From NCBI GenBank assembly GCA_964036155.1, contig OZ038423.1, forward strand, positions 73,485,249 through 73,549,248: 64,000 nt of DNA, in the 5' to 3' direction. The stretch comes from Diploscapter coronatus. Its lineage: Eukaryota; Nematoda; Chromadorea; Rhabditida; Rhabditidae. The notes beneath the pieces were generated by a model. The model worked only from the letters and a program-made list of their open reading frames with translations. It had not been told where the DNA came from and ran no database searches. A program made the translations under genes and the position numbers. Of this stretch, positions 25,501-36,468 are shown piece by piece. Position 1 is the stretch's first letter, and every line of letters starts with the position of its first letter.

Positions 25501-28500
25501 ATGCTTCAAGCGAATGTCGACTTGAGTGTTGAACGTTCTGGAAAATATTGGATAAGTTTCAATTATTCTATGAAAAAGGGTGTTGTTCAAGCCAACAATA
25601 GAGTAGAATCTCATGTATCGTAGAACTGGGGAAATGAAACGAATTATCCCTAACGCTATAACGATATTTGAAGACTCGAAAAAAGGCGCGACGTATTTTC
25701 AGGCTATTTTTGTGTTTCAAAACCGACTTACACAGCATTGTCGACAGTGCTGGAGGGCATGAGGATTCGATCGAAAACGTGCTCGGCAACCATCGACCAG
25801 AGTTGCTTCTGCAGCTTAGCTTCCCATTCTTCGGCAGAAACCAGAGACAGATTCACTATCTCGTCCAGGACTTCGCCTCGGGCCTCCAAATGTATTATTT
25901 AAAGAAATTTTACCAAGAAATCATCATAGAACTTTATCTTTTTACGCGTTAAGTAAATCGTTATCGATATACTTTATGTTTCAATGTTTTAATTTTTCTA
26001 CTGGAAAGGAAGACATCAAAAATGAAATCAAATGTTCAAGAAACCATTCTACCACATTTGATTTGAAACAGGTCAAAATCGTCCAATCAACCAACCTTGT
26101 CGAACAGTTCATCCCTGTCGAGTTGCCTGATTCTCGGAAACATGTTCTTCCATTCTGTTTCCAGGTTGAATCTGAAAGATTTTCTTGGGAATGTGAAAGA
26201 GATTTTATCAAAAATCTCTTTAGATGTTTTGGTACAAGACAACATATGCTTCACTTCGTTGATATTTTGTTCAGTCTAATTGAAACATTTATTCCTGAAA
26301 ATTAAAAGTGCTCTTTCGAACCTAGTAGCCCTGAAGGCATCTGCCTGCGACTCGATCGAGTCTCTGACCATCCGCCAGAAGCAGTCCGACACGGCCAGCG
26401 ACATGTTGCGTGTCGTCATCTGCGAGGGCTTCAGCACACCGTCTCTAAAATCAGTAATGTCAGAAGATTCCGAAATAATTTTTACATCTAAAAAACGAAC
26501 CTGAGCAAATGGCTTTTGGAGAAGAACTCCTCCTCGTACTTCCTGATCTCCTCGATGGAGTCGTTGCTGTTGCCCGTCCCAGTCACCACTCCGAAGTGTC
26601 CGATGGCCTTCATCGGGAACAGCTTCCCTTCCAGGATCTTCTTGATTCGGTCCGGATTTGCCAGATTCTTCTCCGCTAAATCCACCTAAAAGAAAACGTG
26701 TGTCTTTCAGCTATTTGAAAAAAATATTCACAACAAACTGAAAAGGGAATTCAACTAATTGCATACGAAATAGCAGGAAGAAAGATTCTATGCTCTATCC
26801 TATTTCTCGAGCAACAATGCAATTACGTTTCCAAGTTTCCGATATTCTGTACCTTGGTCAAAACGAGAATGGTGCGTTTCCCCTGTGAATCGATGCAGCT
26901 CACCAAGTCTGTCACGTTGCTTCGTTCCGCGTCTACCGACCTGAAAGTGAATATCCTTAATATTTTGAGTAAAAGTCAAAGAAGAAGAAGAAGAAGAAGC
27001 ATTCACGCTAGTTTCTCCTCGATGATTACTTGCATAAAAACAAGTTCTCATATTTCTAATGAGTATGACTTGTATGACTTGTTAGAGAGAAATAGTTTTC
27101 TTGCGTTTCAAAGATCTAATAAGTTTCCTCGTATTTTCCAGAAGCGATAGAGCCACGCTCCAAAAATTCAACTCACCCATCCTGTATACAGAGGATGATG
27201 GCATTGGGGTTCTCCATGTGGAGTCTGGACATTTTGATGATGTCGTCCTTGGTGTCCTTCGCCATCTCTGCAGTCACTGTGCTGATCACGCCGGGCAGAT
27301 CGACCAACACCATGCGGGGCAGGCTCGGACCTGCAATTCGACTTCTCCTTCATTGTTTGCGAATAAGTCACGTTTCAATAAGTTTCACATTTATAGCATA
27401 ACTGTATGAAAACCTTCTAATCGATAACATAAGTAATAAAAGTTTACCTACTGATTTACGATCAATAACTCAGGAGAATAGATTAGATTATCGACTTTTC
27501 TCTCATTAGCCTACTTCATCACACTCGAAACTTTATGAAATCGCATAAAAAAAACTCCCACCTTTGACGGTAAGAGAGATGACATCGTTGGAGACGGTTC
27601 TGCCCTGCTTGACCGAATTTCTCATTCGGACCTCGATTTCGGACCGCAACTGCCTCAAGTCGGATTCCTTCGTCAAGTCGAATTCTCGAGACGAGTCCTT
27701 GAACTGCGCCACGTGGTACGGACCTTCTGATAGTGTCACCTGAAAATTTGTAATTTTTCAAATTTATTTTCCAAACATTCTTTATGTGGTATGAATTTCA
27801 CGGGTTTTTCAGATCATTATTTTTCACCATAGGATTGGAAAAAATAGCAATAATTTTGTTTAAAAAAAATGTTGTTAAAAGTAGCTCTGATGAATAGTTT
27901 CATAAATCTTGCTTTGTACCTTAACCGGAGCTCTTGTCATCATTTCTCCTGATCCTCGCGGGAAGATGCGGGCTTGAGCGACCATCTCCAGGACCGAGGT
28001 TTTTCCTGAAAGAACCAAACTTTTCTTCTTGGAAAGAAATATTCTTGGTTTGTCATTATATAAATTAGCATAACAAAATGTGGGAAGTCTTTGACACTCG
28101 CCACTGCATTGGGTACAGCGGAGAGCAACAAGAACTTCTCTACGCTCTCGCACCGACATTATACAGCTGCGCTCATTTTTGCAAGAATCGAGCTGTCCCT
28201 TGTCGATGCATCAAAAGTGGCAAAGTGGTCAACACACTACCACCACACCATGAGACGATCATAAGAGAAGAAAAGAAACGCGAGTTTTACCCGAATGAAA
28301 ATAGTATCGTGGTAAAGTTAAACAAAAAGTAGTGCAAGATTTAAAAGAAAATTTTGCAACATTTCAACTCTATAAAAGTCCATATCTCATTTCATTATTC
28401 AAAGATTTTCTTTCAGCATAGAAAAAATTTAATTCATGTTAAATAAATGTTTCAACTTTCCTGTAAAATTCATCTTGTTCAATTTCTTCATTGAGTTGGT

Positions 28501-30600
28501 GTATTTAGGAACTATTTTCAATAATTCAAGATGTGTGCCTCACCTGCGCTCTGGTCTCCAACCACGACGACTCTGGGCAGATTGTCTGCAGTCTCGTACG
28601 ACGCGTCGTACTCGCTCAGCAGGTCCAGCACCTCGCTGTACATGTCGATTAGAGAACGCTGAAAAATTGACTTATTTTCAAATAGTGCAAAAAATAGAAT
28701 AGAATTTTTAGTGAAGTTTGTTTTCAAAACTCTTTCATCTTGTTCAGATTATCGCAAGCCATCAGCTAAAGAAGTGCCTTGTACAAAAGTACAATTTGTT
28801 CAACTTCCTATCATAGCTTCTCGGAATCATCATCACAAGATGAAAGATCCAAATTTTGAAACTTTAGTTTCAATAAAAACTCGGCAACAATTTGTAATTC
28901 ATTTTCGCTGCCGTCTTTACTGAGTGTCAGATTTCATGCGAAAACGACAACAGATGGTAAAGATTGTCATCGAGAATAAAGTAGAAAAAAACAACCTTGA
29001 GTCGTTTCATTCGCTTGACGGAGCTCGGGTCTGTGAGCAGAATCCGCTGTTTGAGCACTTTGTTCTCCTTCTCCAGACGCTCCAATTCGCGTTGATATTG
29101 GCTCTGAAAGCATCGTAGTCGATTAGATGAAGATATTGAGGAATCAAAATAATTTTCGTCTTTCATCGATTTGTTGAAACCTAGAAAAACAACCAAATAT
29201 GTCATTCAGAAATCGTCTTTTGTTCAAGTTTTGCAATAACCCATAAAACGACGAAACTACCTGTGTTCTCATCATCTCCTCCTGCAGTTTCTGCAGTCTC
29301 TCCTCAGAGGATTCTTTCTCCTTGTCCTCCTCGTCATCGTTCTTCCTCGCGAATGGAGACAATAACGCCAGTAGAACTCCGCCCTCTGCAAATTTTCAAA
29401 TGAAGCGTTTTTTCAATTTTATTTGGAATTTTTACCACGACTAAAAACAATGCAAGGAGAGAAAATTATAAGATTCCGATTTAATGATTACCTTTCAATC
29501 CAGGGTCCTTTCCTTCCTCGCCTCCACTGCCGCCCTCTGAAGTGCCCTCGTTTGGTGGTACTGAGAATTATTCATGATTGTTTAAAAATCGCTTTTTTCT
29601 TTCCATTTACCTGTACCACCTTCCTGCTGCGATTTGGCTCTGAGGCTCTGCATCCAAACGGCCAATTTGCCCGGCTCGCCTGACTCGTTGCCGAACTGAC
29701 TTCTAAAGCTCCATTATATTCGAGCTTCAGCAAGATATTTTACTCTTTCTTTTCTTTTACTTTTGAACCAAACCAGAGCTATTTTTCTACCTGAAAATAC
29801 ACGAACCTGATATCCCTGAATCGATCCTGAACTCGTTTCCACCTGGCTCCGTCGTCGAATTTCGCCCATTCGGGAAGCGACAGGTCGGGCAGGTTCTTCT
29901 TTATGTCTTCGTACCACTGAAATGCATCTTCTTCAGTACATTTCAAGCAAGGTTCGCAATCAGGAATTTTGGAAGGTAAAGTTCGAATTTGAGGAGAAGG
30001 AAACTAAAAAGCTCTTTTTTCTTCAATAAAATTAAGATTTTTCATAAAATCGAATAAAACTGACCGTTCTGGCGGCGACTGTAGAGCCGATGAGTCCCGT
30101 GGCGACAAAGTATCTCAATTTGAGCGCGTGTCTAGCGATGTTGGCCACGATGCCCACGAACTGGCGCTCCTGACGCAGATTGATCATAGCCATTTGTCGG
30201 TGCAGAAAGGAATGTCTGGAAATAGGATTGTTATTGTTCGGTTCAGAATATTTCAATAAAGATTGATTTGAAGGAGACTCAATAACAACCTTTGAACGAA
30301 TTTTCAGCACTTTAGAAACAGGCTTCTCGAAAAGTACGCACCAGATTCTTTACAAATCTTCATAAAGAAAAGATCGAATTGTCAACTTTTGAGGGAAAGA
30401 CTGGATATTTTTTCTTAAAACAATCACCTGTGTCGATTTTGAGGTGCATTAGAGAATTGTCTGTTGGATTGTGTGGTGCTCGGGCCGATCTGGCTGATCC
30501 CCGACGAGGATGCGGCCACAGCCGGGTGCCTGCCGAACTTGCCGCTCCTCAGGCACCGCAGTGCGGTGCATCGTGGTTGTCGCAGAAGCACGCCGATCAT
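19538..30600 (-). CDS. eat-3: OPA1/EAT-3: mitochondrial inner-membrane dynamin-related GTPase
   Basis: OPA1 fuses mitochondrial inner membranes and shapes cristae. Exon 1 (30428-30600) encodes a basic mitochondrial targeting peptide ([20 protein letters not shown]). A hydrophobic segment follows ([18 protein letters not shown]), then an acidic coiled-coil region rich in E, K and Q. The GTPase motifs are all present: P-loop GDQSAGKTS split across exons at 28543 and 28007, MTRAPV for G2, DLPG for G3 at about 27290, and TKVD for G4. The middle/stalk region ([41 protein letters not shown]) and the C-terminal GED-like part ([38 protein letters not shown], ending QLQREK-stop) match animal OPA1. I count about 25 exons over 11 kb. 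The largest introns are 20959-22403, about 22860-24140 and about 24225-25080, the second with a Tc1-type MITE. The exon at about 20860-20950 ([19 protein letters not shown]) is in phase with both neighbours. Confidence 0.96.
23255..23469. mobile_element. Tc1/mariner-type MITE in an OPA1 intron
   Basis: Imperfect terminal inverted repeats of about 27 bp. The left end reads CAATGGCAGTCAAAAGTTTT; the reverse complement of the right end reads AATGGCGCTCAAAAGTTTTC. The CAAAAGTTTT core is typical of Tc1-like ends. The interior holds a second inverted pair (ACTTGCGG ... CCGCAAGT) at about 23317 and 23410. There is no open frame. At about 215 bp it is a non-autonomous element. Confidence 0.6.
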
Positions 30601-30612
30601 CGCATCACCTAA
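30597..30612 (-). promoter_or_regulatory. Acceptor and overlapping two-codon uORF at the OPA1 start
   Basis: On the minus strand ATTTTAG (a likely trans-splice acceptor) is followed by GTGATGCGATGATC. The first ATG opens the frame ATG CGA TGA, and its stop overlaps the second ATG, which opens the long OPA1 frame. The OPA1 start was chosen because only the second ATG gives the targeting peptide. The overlap suggests termination followed by reinitiation, which is inference. Confidence 0.45.
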
Positions 30613-31518
30613 AATACATTTATTATTCCATTAGAGTTTTCACAACAAAACAATAAAAATAACGAAATCACAGCGTTGAAAACGGGCTTCAACAAAATAC
30701 CGTATCCAGAAATAGAAAATTACAAGACTGCTCTATTCTTGGGATACGGTATTTCACTTTTCGCCGATTTCAATATCCGTGACAGACATCGAGCTAAGAG
30801 TTTCTAGCATTTCGGTGCAATTTTTAAGAATAGGAGACGATTTATAGACATGCGCCCCGAAAAATAGCATGAAATTAGAGAAAAAGAGGAAGAAAATTTG
30901 AATTTTGAAAAAAGAAATGTGAATGGTTCGGAAATTAGCTAAGTGACAGGGTAAATTCTTAGCTCGATGTAAGTGAACACCGTAAACATGACTGGCGAAA
31001 CGATGACTTAGAAAATTGCGGAGAAAAACGATTAAAAATGAAAAAAAAACTAGAGAATATTATGAAAGGGAAAAAGAAATTCATTGAGGAATTCGTAGAA
31101 ACGGAAATGAAAAATGAGATCAAATGAAGAAGTGGATAGAAATTGATGGGGGATTTGTGAGGATAAAAAATGAAAATGGGGAAAAGACCCTGGAGATATG
31201 AGCCTTGATAAAGCTGCTTGCGACATTAGGTAAACAAATTATTTGTTTCAAGAAAGAAAAATAGCGTGTCGAAACGAGAGATGGGAAAAGACAGAAATTT
31301 CGTCTGATGAAAAATATCACAGAAAAGTCGCACGCGCGCACCCTTTGAAAAGATGACTGACAAATTTGGCAATGAATTTTTAAATGAAAAATGATAAACT
31401 TTAGAAATGACAGGGTAGAATATGAAAAATTCTAACTTTCTAAGGAAATATCGCGATCTCAGGAATTAAAAAGACGAATTTCTGTAAAGAAAGACTGGTG
31501 ATATAGAAAATAATCAGA
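30613..31518. other. OPA1 upstream region with a 13-bp inverted repeat
   Basis: No gene seen. A perfect inverted pair AAATACCGTATCC (30695-30707) / GGATACGGTATTT (30742-30754) encloses a 34-nt loop, about 100 bp upstream of the OPA1 start. From about 30840 to 31500 the plus strand is purine-rich. The region must hold the OPA1 promoter and the TMEM41B 3' UTR. Confidence 0.5.
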
Positions 31519-33107
31519 CTATTCGGATTTGGTCTTTCGTTTGAAATAAATAGGCAGAAGGGAAATGACGGCGAAGAAAGTTAGCAGGAATATGGACTGC
31601 CAATTCCACACGACGTTCGTCTGCGTCATTTGCTCAAGAGTCACGCCTGCCTGAAATTCGTATTTTTCATTTCAAGGAAAAAACCTATGTTCAACTCATG
31701 TTTTTTAACAAGAAGAAAATAAAACCGTTTCAAATAAGTTTCTCGTGATTTACAAGAGAAAACGTTAAAGATCTTAGAATAATTCGTTGCTTCCAGTAAG
31801 AAATATAAATTTATGAAAGTTATTTCTTAAAATGTGTACCTGAATGTAGAGGAAACTGGGCGGAGCGACACCCAGAAAAGTGCCCCAGAAGAACGGCGAC
31901 AGGGGCACATCGAGAACGGGACTGAGGATGTTGATGGACCAGTTGGGCAGAATCGGGGTGACTCGCAGGAAGATTATGTAGTTCAGCAGGTGGTCGCGAT
32001 GCGTGGCCACTTGCGACTGCCAATAGGCAATTCGGTCGGGAAACCGTCTGAAAATATTCGAATACCGTTCCTCCAGGACTGAACCGTGTTCTTGCTTAAT
32101 TCGAATTCCAGGCGAAAGGAGAAACAGACTCAGAATAAGTGTGCATTTTGAGATTTCAATTTGAAAGAAAACTGCAACTATTGTATGTTTCATAATAGCT
32201 CAAAATCAAAAATCTCGTAAAGTCAAGAAAAATGTCTCAAGTAAGTTAGGATTACGGGAATTTGGGGATTTTACAGGAAGGAATTCTACCTGATTACGAA
32301 CTGCCTTCCAAAAAGATGGGAGAGAAGATAACAGACAGCGGCGCCGACTGCAGAGCAGGTACAGACCAGGAGAATGGCGACGGGGAAGGGAAAGAGGTAG
32401 CCGGACAGAATCGTGAGGAAGATCGATCCGGGAATCGCGAACGATTGCAGCGTGATGTACACCGCGATCACTGCCAACAACACCGAGTAGAAATTGTCGT
32501 TCTTGTATCTGAAATTGAAGTTCTTTGCAAGATCGGGCGTTAACATTTTAGAAAAAGAAAATTCGGAAACTCACAAATGTCTAGATCTAACTTTTTTCAC
32601 TAAATTCCAACCAATTTTCATTCTCTCCCGGTCTTGTTAATCCTATCATTTATGAATTGCCAGGGAATTCAAACACGATTTTCCAATTTGGATCGAATTA
32701 AAAAATGTCCTACTTAGATAATATCCTTCCGAGAACTTTGGCGTCTTCAATATTTCTGGGTAGCTTGAGTTGACCTCGATCGCTCTCGGACATTTCAGGG
32801 AAAGTCAGGAAAACGAGTAGCAGGCAGGAAATGAATCCAGCGAATATCAGAGGCAGAATGTACATGCGATTTGACTGCTGAAAAAAGCATTTCTTTAAAG
32901 TCAATAAAAATTATAACTCTAGAATAACAAAGTCTTAAACTCTTTTTAGCATCTTATGGGCGCTTGGAAAAATAAACAAAAATTGTAAAACTGAAAATTG
33001 TGGACCTCTTGACTTTCGCCTTTCTGCCGAGACTCCGACTTCTCCGGCCGAATTTCGTCCACCACTGCGTTCTTCCCATTTCGACTGCGAGCGGCTTTCG
33101 ATGACAT
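31519..33107 (-). CDS. TMEM41B/stasimon-type ER lipid scramblase (VTT/DedA domain)
   Basis: TMEM41B is an ER scramblase required for autophagosome and lipoprotein formation. The start MSSKAARSRNGKNAVVDE (exon to 33107) gives a basic cytosolic N-terminus. TM1 is about MYILPLIFAGFISCLLLVFL, then ARNIEDAKVLGRILSKY-like sequence. The VTT domain follows with LQSFAIPGSIFLTILSGYLF, PFPVAILLVCTCSAVGAAVC and YLLSHLFGRQ, then HRDHLLNYIIFLRVTPILPN, INILSPVLDVPLSPFFWGTF and LGVAPPSFLYIQAG. It ends with a TM segment (SIFLLTFFAVISLLPIYF) and a basic tail KRKTKSE. All five segments line up with the human protein in order. The donor after exon 1 (GAG|GTCCAC) is weak, so that junction is less sure. A TTTCCAG acceptor lies 10 nt before the ATG. 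Confidence 0.93.
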
Positions 33108-33761
33108 CAATTGACCTGGAAATAGTCAAATTAAATGAAATTAAATATTTCAAAACCACAAAATTCATGATGATGAAATTATCTCGAGGAAGTTTTCGGT
33201 AAAAATTTGCTCAAAATCTATCAACTAATCTGAGTTTAATTTCAAAAGTGCTGAAATAAGTCAACTCGATCAACTCTCGGAAAGTCAAAAGGGAAAGGGT
33301 GGCGTCATTTTGAATTGTCGCGAATAAATAATGTGGCAGATAGGAGAGCGGGGAGAAGAGACAGAGGGAAAGAGAGGTGGGAGGGTCGGCATTCGATCCG
33401 ATCGCCCTGCACTTACAAGCAAAGTAACGAGACCGGCTGGGCAAAACCCCTGTAAAAGTGGCGTATTTCCGTCATTAAGTCAGCCGCTCGCAATTCACAT
33501 GTTCATACTTGGCCGAGCACTCGCCAATTATTTGCATCATCTGATTAGGAGAAACTTGCGAAATTCTCGAAAAATTACCTCTTTTCTTATTCACTCGCTA
33601 AATTACGGGGTTGCTGGGGAATATCGATTTGTTTCTTTGAATTTTCATCTCCTAGATACCCGTAAAGTCTATCACGTGCTAGAAAATATAGCGAAAATTC
33701 AGATTATCATATTTACCTATCTAGTTTTTTTGAGTAAAGTGGCTAAGTTCCAGGAACCCCG
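33108..33761. promoter_or_regulatory. Divergent promoter region, TMEM41B / Rab39
   Basis: The start codons of two head-to-head genes are 655 bp apart, so both promoters lie here. Near the Rab39 end a GTTCCAG acceptor precedes the ATG by 8 nt, and on the other side TTTCCAG precedes the TMEM41B ATG. I see no clear TATA box or repeated operator. Confidence 0.5.
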
Positions 33762-34675
33762 ATGGAATTCAACACGATAGGCGACTCATTCGGCCCTCTT
33801 TTCCACTACCAATACCGATTCATAGTGATCGGGGACTCGACCGTGGGAAAGTCCAGTCTGCTCAAGTACTTCACCGAGGGAAAGCGGGCTGAGATCAGTG
33901 ACCCCACAGTTGGAGTCGACTTCTATGCTAGGATGATCGAATTGAAGCCGGGGTTTCGAGTGAAACTGCAACTCTGGGATACAGCCGGCCAGGAGAAATT
34001 CAGGTAAACAAGCGACTTTTCTTGAAGTGTTCTATCGTTCATTTAGAATCCGTTGAAATTTCAAAGATTTTCGAAACAAAAACATTCAGATCGATAACCC
34101 GATCCTACTACCGTAATTCCGCGGGCGTTATGGTAATATACGACATAACGAATCGGTCGAGCTTCGAGCATGCCGCGAGTTGGATAAACGAGGCAGAGGC
34201 CAATATGGGAGGATCTAATCCTTCAAAATGCGCATTTCTTCTGGTCGGGCATAAATCCGACTGCGGAGATAAACGACAGGTAAATATCATTGTCTTCTTA
34301 TTTAGCAAGTTTTTTTAAGTTTCTTTTCTCAAAAGACTCGTTTTAGGTGGATTATGAAGAAGGCGAATATCTCGCGAAATACAACAAGATGAAATTCATC
34401 GAGACCAGCGCTATCACTGGAGACAATATTGACGATGCTTTTCTAATTCTAGCTCAGGAGGTAAAGTTTTTGTCAACTTCTAACACCTTTTAAAGAATGT
34501 CGTCTATTACAAAAATCATAAAAGAGCTTAGGTCTATTCCCGCATCCAAAACGGCGATTTGCGACCCACGGATGGTTGGGAAGGGATAAAGAGCGGTCTG
34601 ATGCGGAGTCAGTCGATAACTTTGTCCACGGATGGATACGATTCGCCCAGGGATCACGGAGGGTGCAATTGCTGA
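33762..34675 (+). CDS. rab-39: Rab39-type small GTPase
   Basis: Rab GTPases direct vesicle traffic; Rab39 acts in late endosome and autophagy routes. Four exons (33762-34003, 34090-34279, 34347-34460, 34532-34675) join to 229 residues. Motifs: P-loop GDSTVGKSS, switch I DPTVGVDF, WDTAGQE, GHKSD (in place of the usual NKxD, as in human Rab39), and ETSA. Rab39 features include YQYRFIVIGDSTVGKSS, SITRSYYRNSAGVMVIYDIT, NRSSFEH and the DGWEGIKSG segment near the C-terminus. It ends GGCNC, a CxC double-prenylation signal. In place of NKxD it carries the Rab39 H variant, which is normal. Start chosen at the ATG 8 nt after a GTTCCAG acceptor. Confidence 0.95.
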
Positions 34676-36468
34676 TTTTTTTTATTTTCAAAATTATCGT
34701 TCTTTTTCTCAAAACTAACAAGAGAAGAGTCTGACCTAAAGACTTTAGGTCAGACAGACATTTCCTTTGTGAAATACGCCTCTTTCAAAATTCACCGGTT
34801 TACGCAGGATTCTTGCATTTTCAAACGCACTTGAATTGTATCGTATCGATTCAAAATAATACTCATGGAGCTGTAAAATATGTCTTTTCTACAAAAATTC
34901 AGAATCATCGGATTAACACTTTCCAAAATTCGAAAATTAAACAGAAAAGAAGAAAATGACACCGTACCAGTTAAAACCCGATGATTCTGAATTTCTTCCT
35001 CCTAGAAATTAGATATCTAGATCTCCTAGTCTTTTTCTCTTGGACCAAATTCGCACAATTCACCTTGTCACTGGGCATAGATTCGTTTCAGTCTTCCTAC
35101 GGGTTTGATGCTGTTTTTTTTTCAGAAATTCGATTTCTTGTCAGAAAACTATTATTTGAATGCTTTTTCTAGGATTTTCTAGTCGATGTTCTTATGAATC
35201 TACTCGAAACTAATAACGACATCCTCTAAAACCGCAGTAATTAAAATAGTGAATGAACTCATTTTGTCAATTCTTTGTGGATTCTGGAAAACTTTCATAT
35301 AAATTTCGCTCACATTTGTCGTTATATTCTTGGAATGTCTCGCTTCGTTCTAAACCTTCCGATTTTTGTCGCTTTCTCGGGCAGTCGACGTAACTTTCGT
35401 GCTTCTCTGCAAATTTGAAAAAATGGACCTCTGAATTATTTTCAGGGATGAAGCATTCAGCAATGCATTAGAAATAAGCATTTAGAGTGATTTCACAACA
35501 CATTCGTGCAGGTTAATGAAAATGAAAAATCGCATAATTTTCGATGCAACTCGTGAATTTATTGTCACTTCAAAACGAATCTGTAAATAAAATAAAATTT
35601 TCTGATTGAAACTACGAATGTTCGTCAAAGATGAAATATGTTGGTTACGAACACTTTTCTCCCAAAACTAAAATGCCGTTTGAGAGAAAAGTACTCGCAA
35701 CTGAATTTCTACTTCACAGCCTATCACAGACGATTATATGAATGCTTGATAAAATTTTTTGAGAATCTAGAAAACACCTGAATCATAGAAATACTTTAGC
35801 CAACTTCCTGATTGCTATTTATTTTAGCCTAGCATTTGAAAACATGATTCAGGGGTTCTTTCAAAGCCTGAATAATGATAAAATCGGGATTGACGAAAAA
35901 GACGAGCGTGATAAGGAAAGAATATACCGGCTTAAAGTGCACATAGCAAATTTTAAAACAACAAATAAAATGATTCATCAGATAATTTGATGAATAGAAA
36001 CTCGCACGGGGGATAAAATTACAGGATTTTGAGACTGCGACTAATTTGGATTTAGATACCAGGAATATTCGGAATTTGGGAGGATTTAAAAATAAAAAAC
36101 GGTTTTAATGTAAGCACCGCTTATAGTTTCGTGCAGTTTATAAAGTGTACAGGATTTTTAGTTTTTTTTATTTAGAAATATATCTCAATGACTAAGTTAA
36201 AAGAATTTTATAAACTGCACCATAATTCATTTCAGTCCTTGTTTTTCTAACCACTTGAACTAGTCGGGCAATAAATATGCGCAATACTTCACCTTTCTTC
36301 AAATACTTTTTTTGTAAATTTTGCCGGACTAAAGGAACGAAGGGAATTTCGAGCAAAATTCACAAAATACAATACCCATTTGTCTGGTTTACAAAAGAAA
36401 GTCTTTTAGCTGGACTCGGTCCAAAAATGTGCATTGACAAGAATCTTACACGATAGTCTTTCTTTCAC
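34676..36468. other. Intergenic 3' region of Rab39 and WDFY2 genes
   Basis: The stretch between two converging genes. It holds three inverted pairs: a perfect 13-bp-arm hairpin at 34729-34755, AATTCAGAATCATCGG / CCGATGATTCTGAATT at about 34898 and 34979, and GTGCAGTTTATAAA / TTTATAAACTGCAC at about 36132 and 36208. No protein-like frame. Confidence 0.5.
34729..34755. repeat. Perfect 13-bp hairpin downstream of Rab39
   Basis: GTCTGACCTAAAG (34729-34741), one base, then CTTTAGGTCAGAC (34743-34755): a perfect inverted repeat with a single-base centre, 54 bp after the Rab39 stop. It could form an RNA hairpin in the Rab39 3' UTR or be the footprint of a foldback element. Confidence 0.7.
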
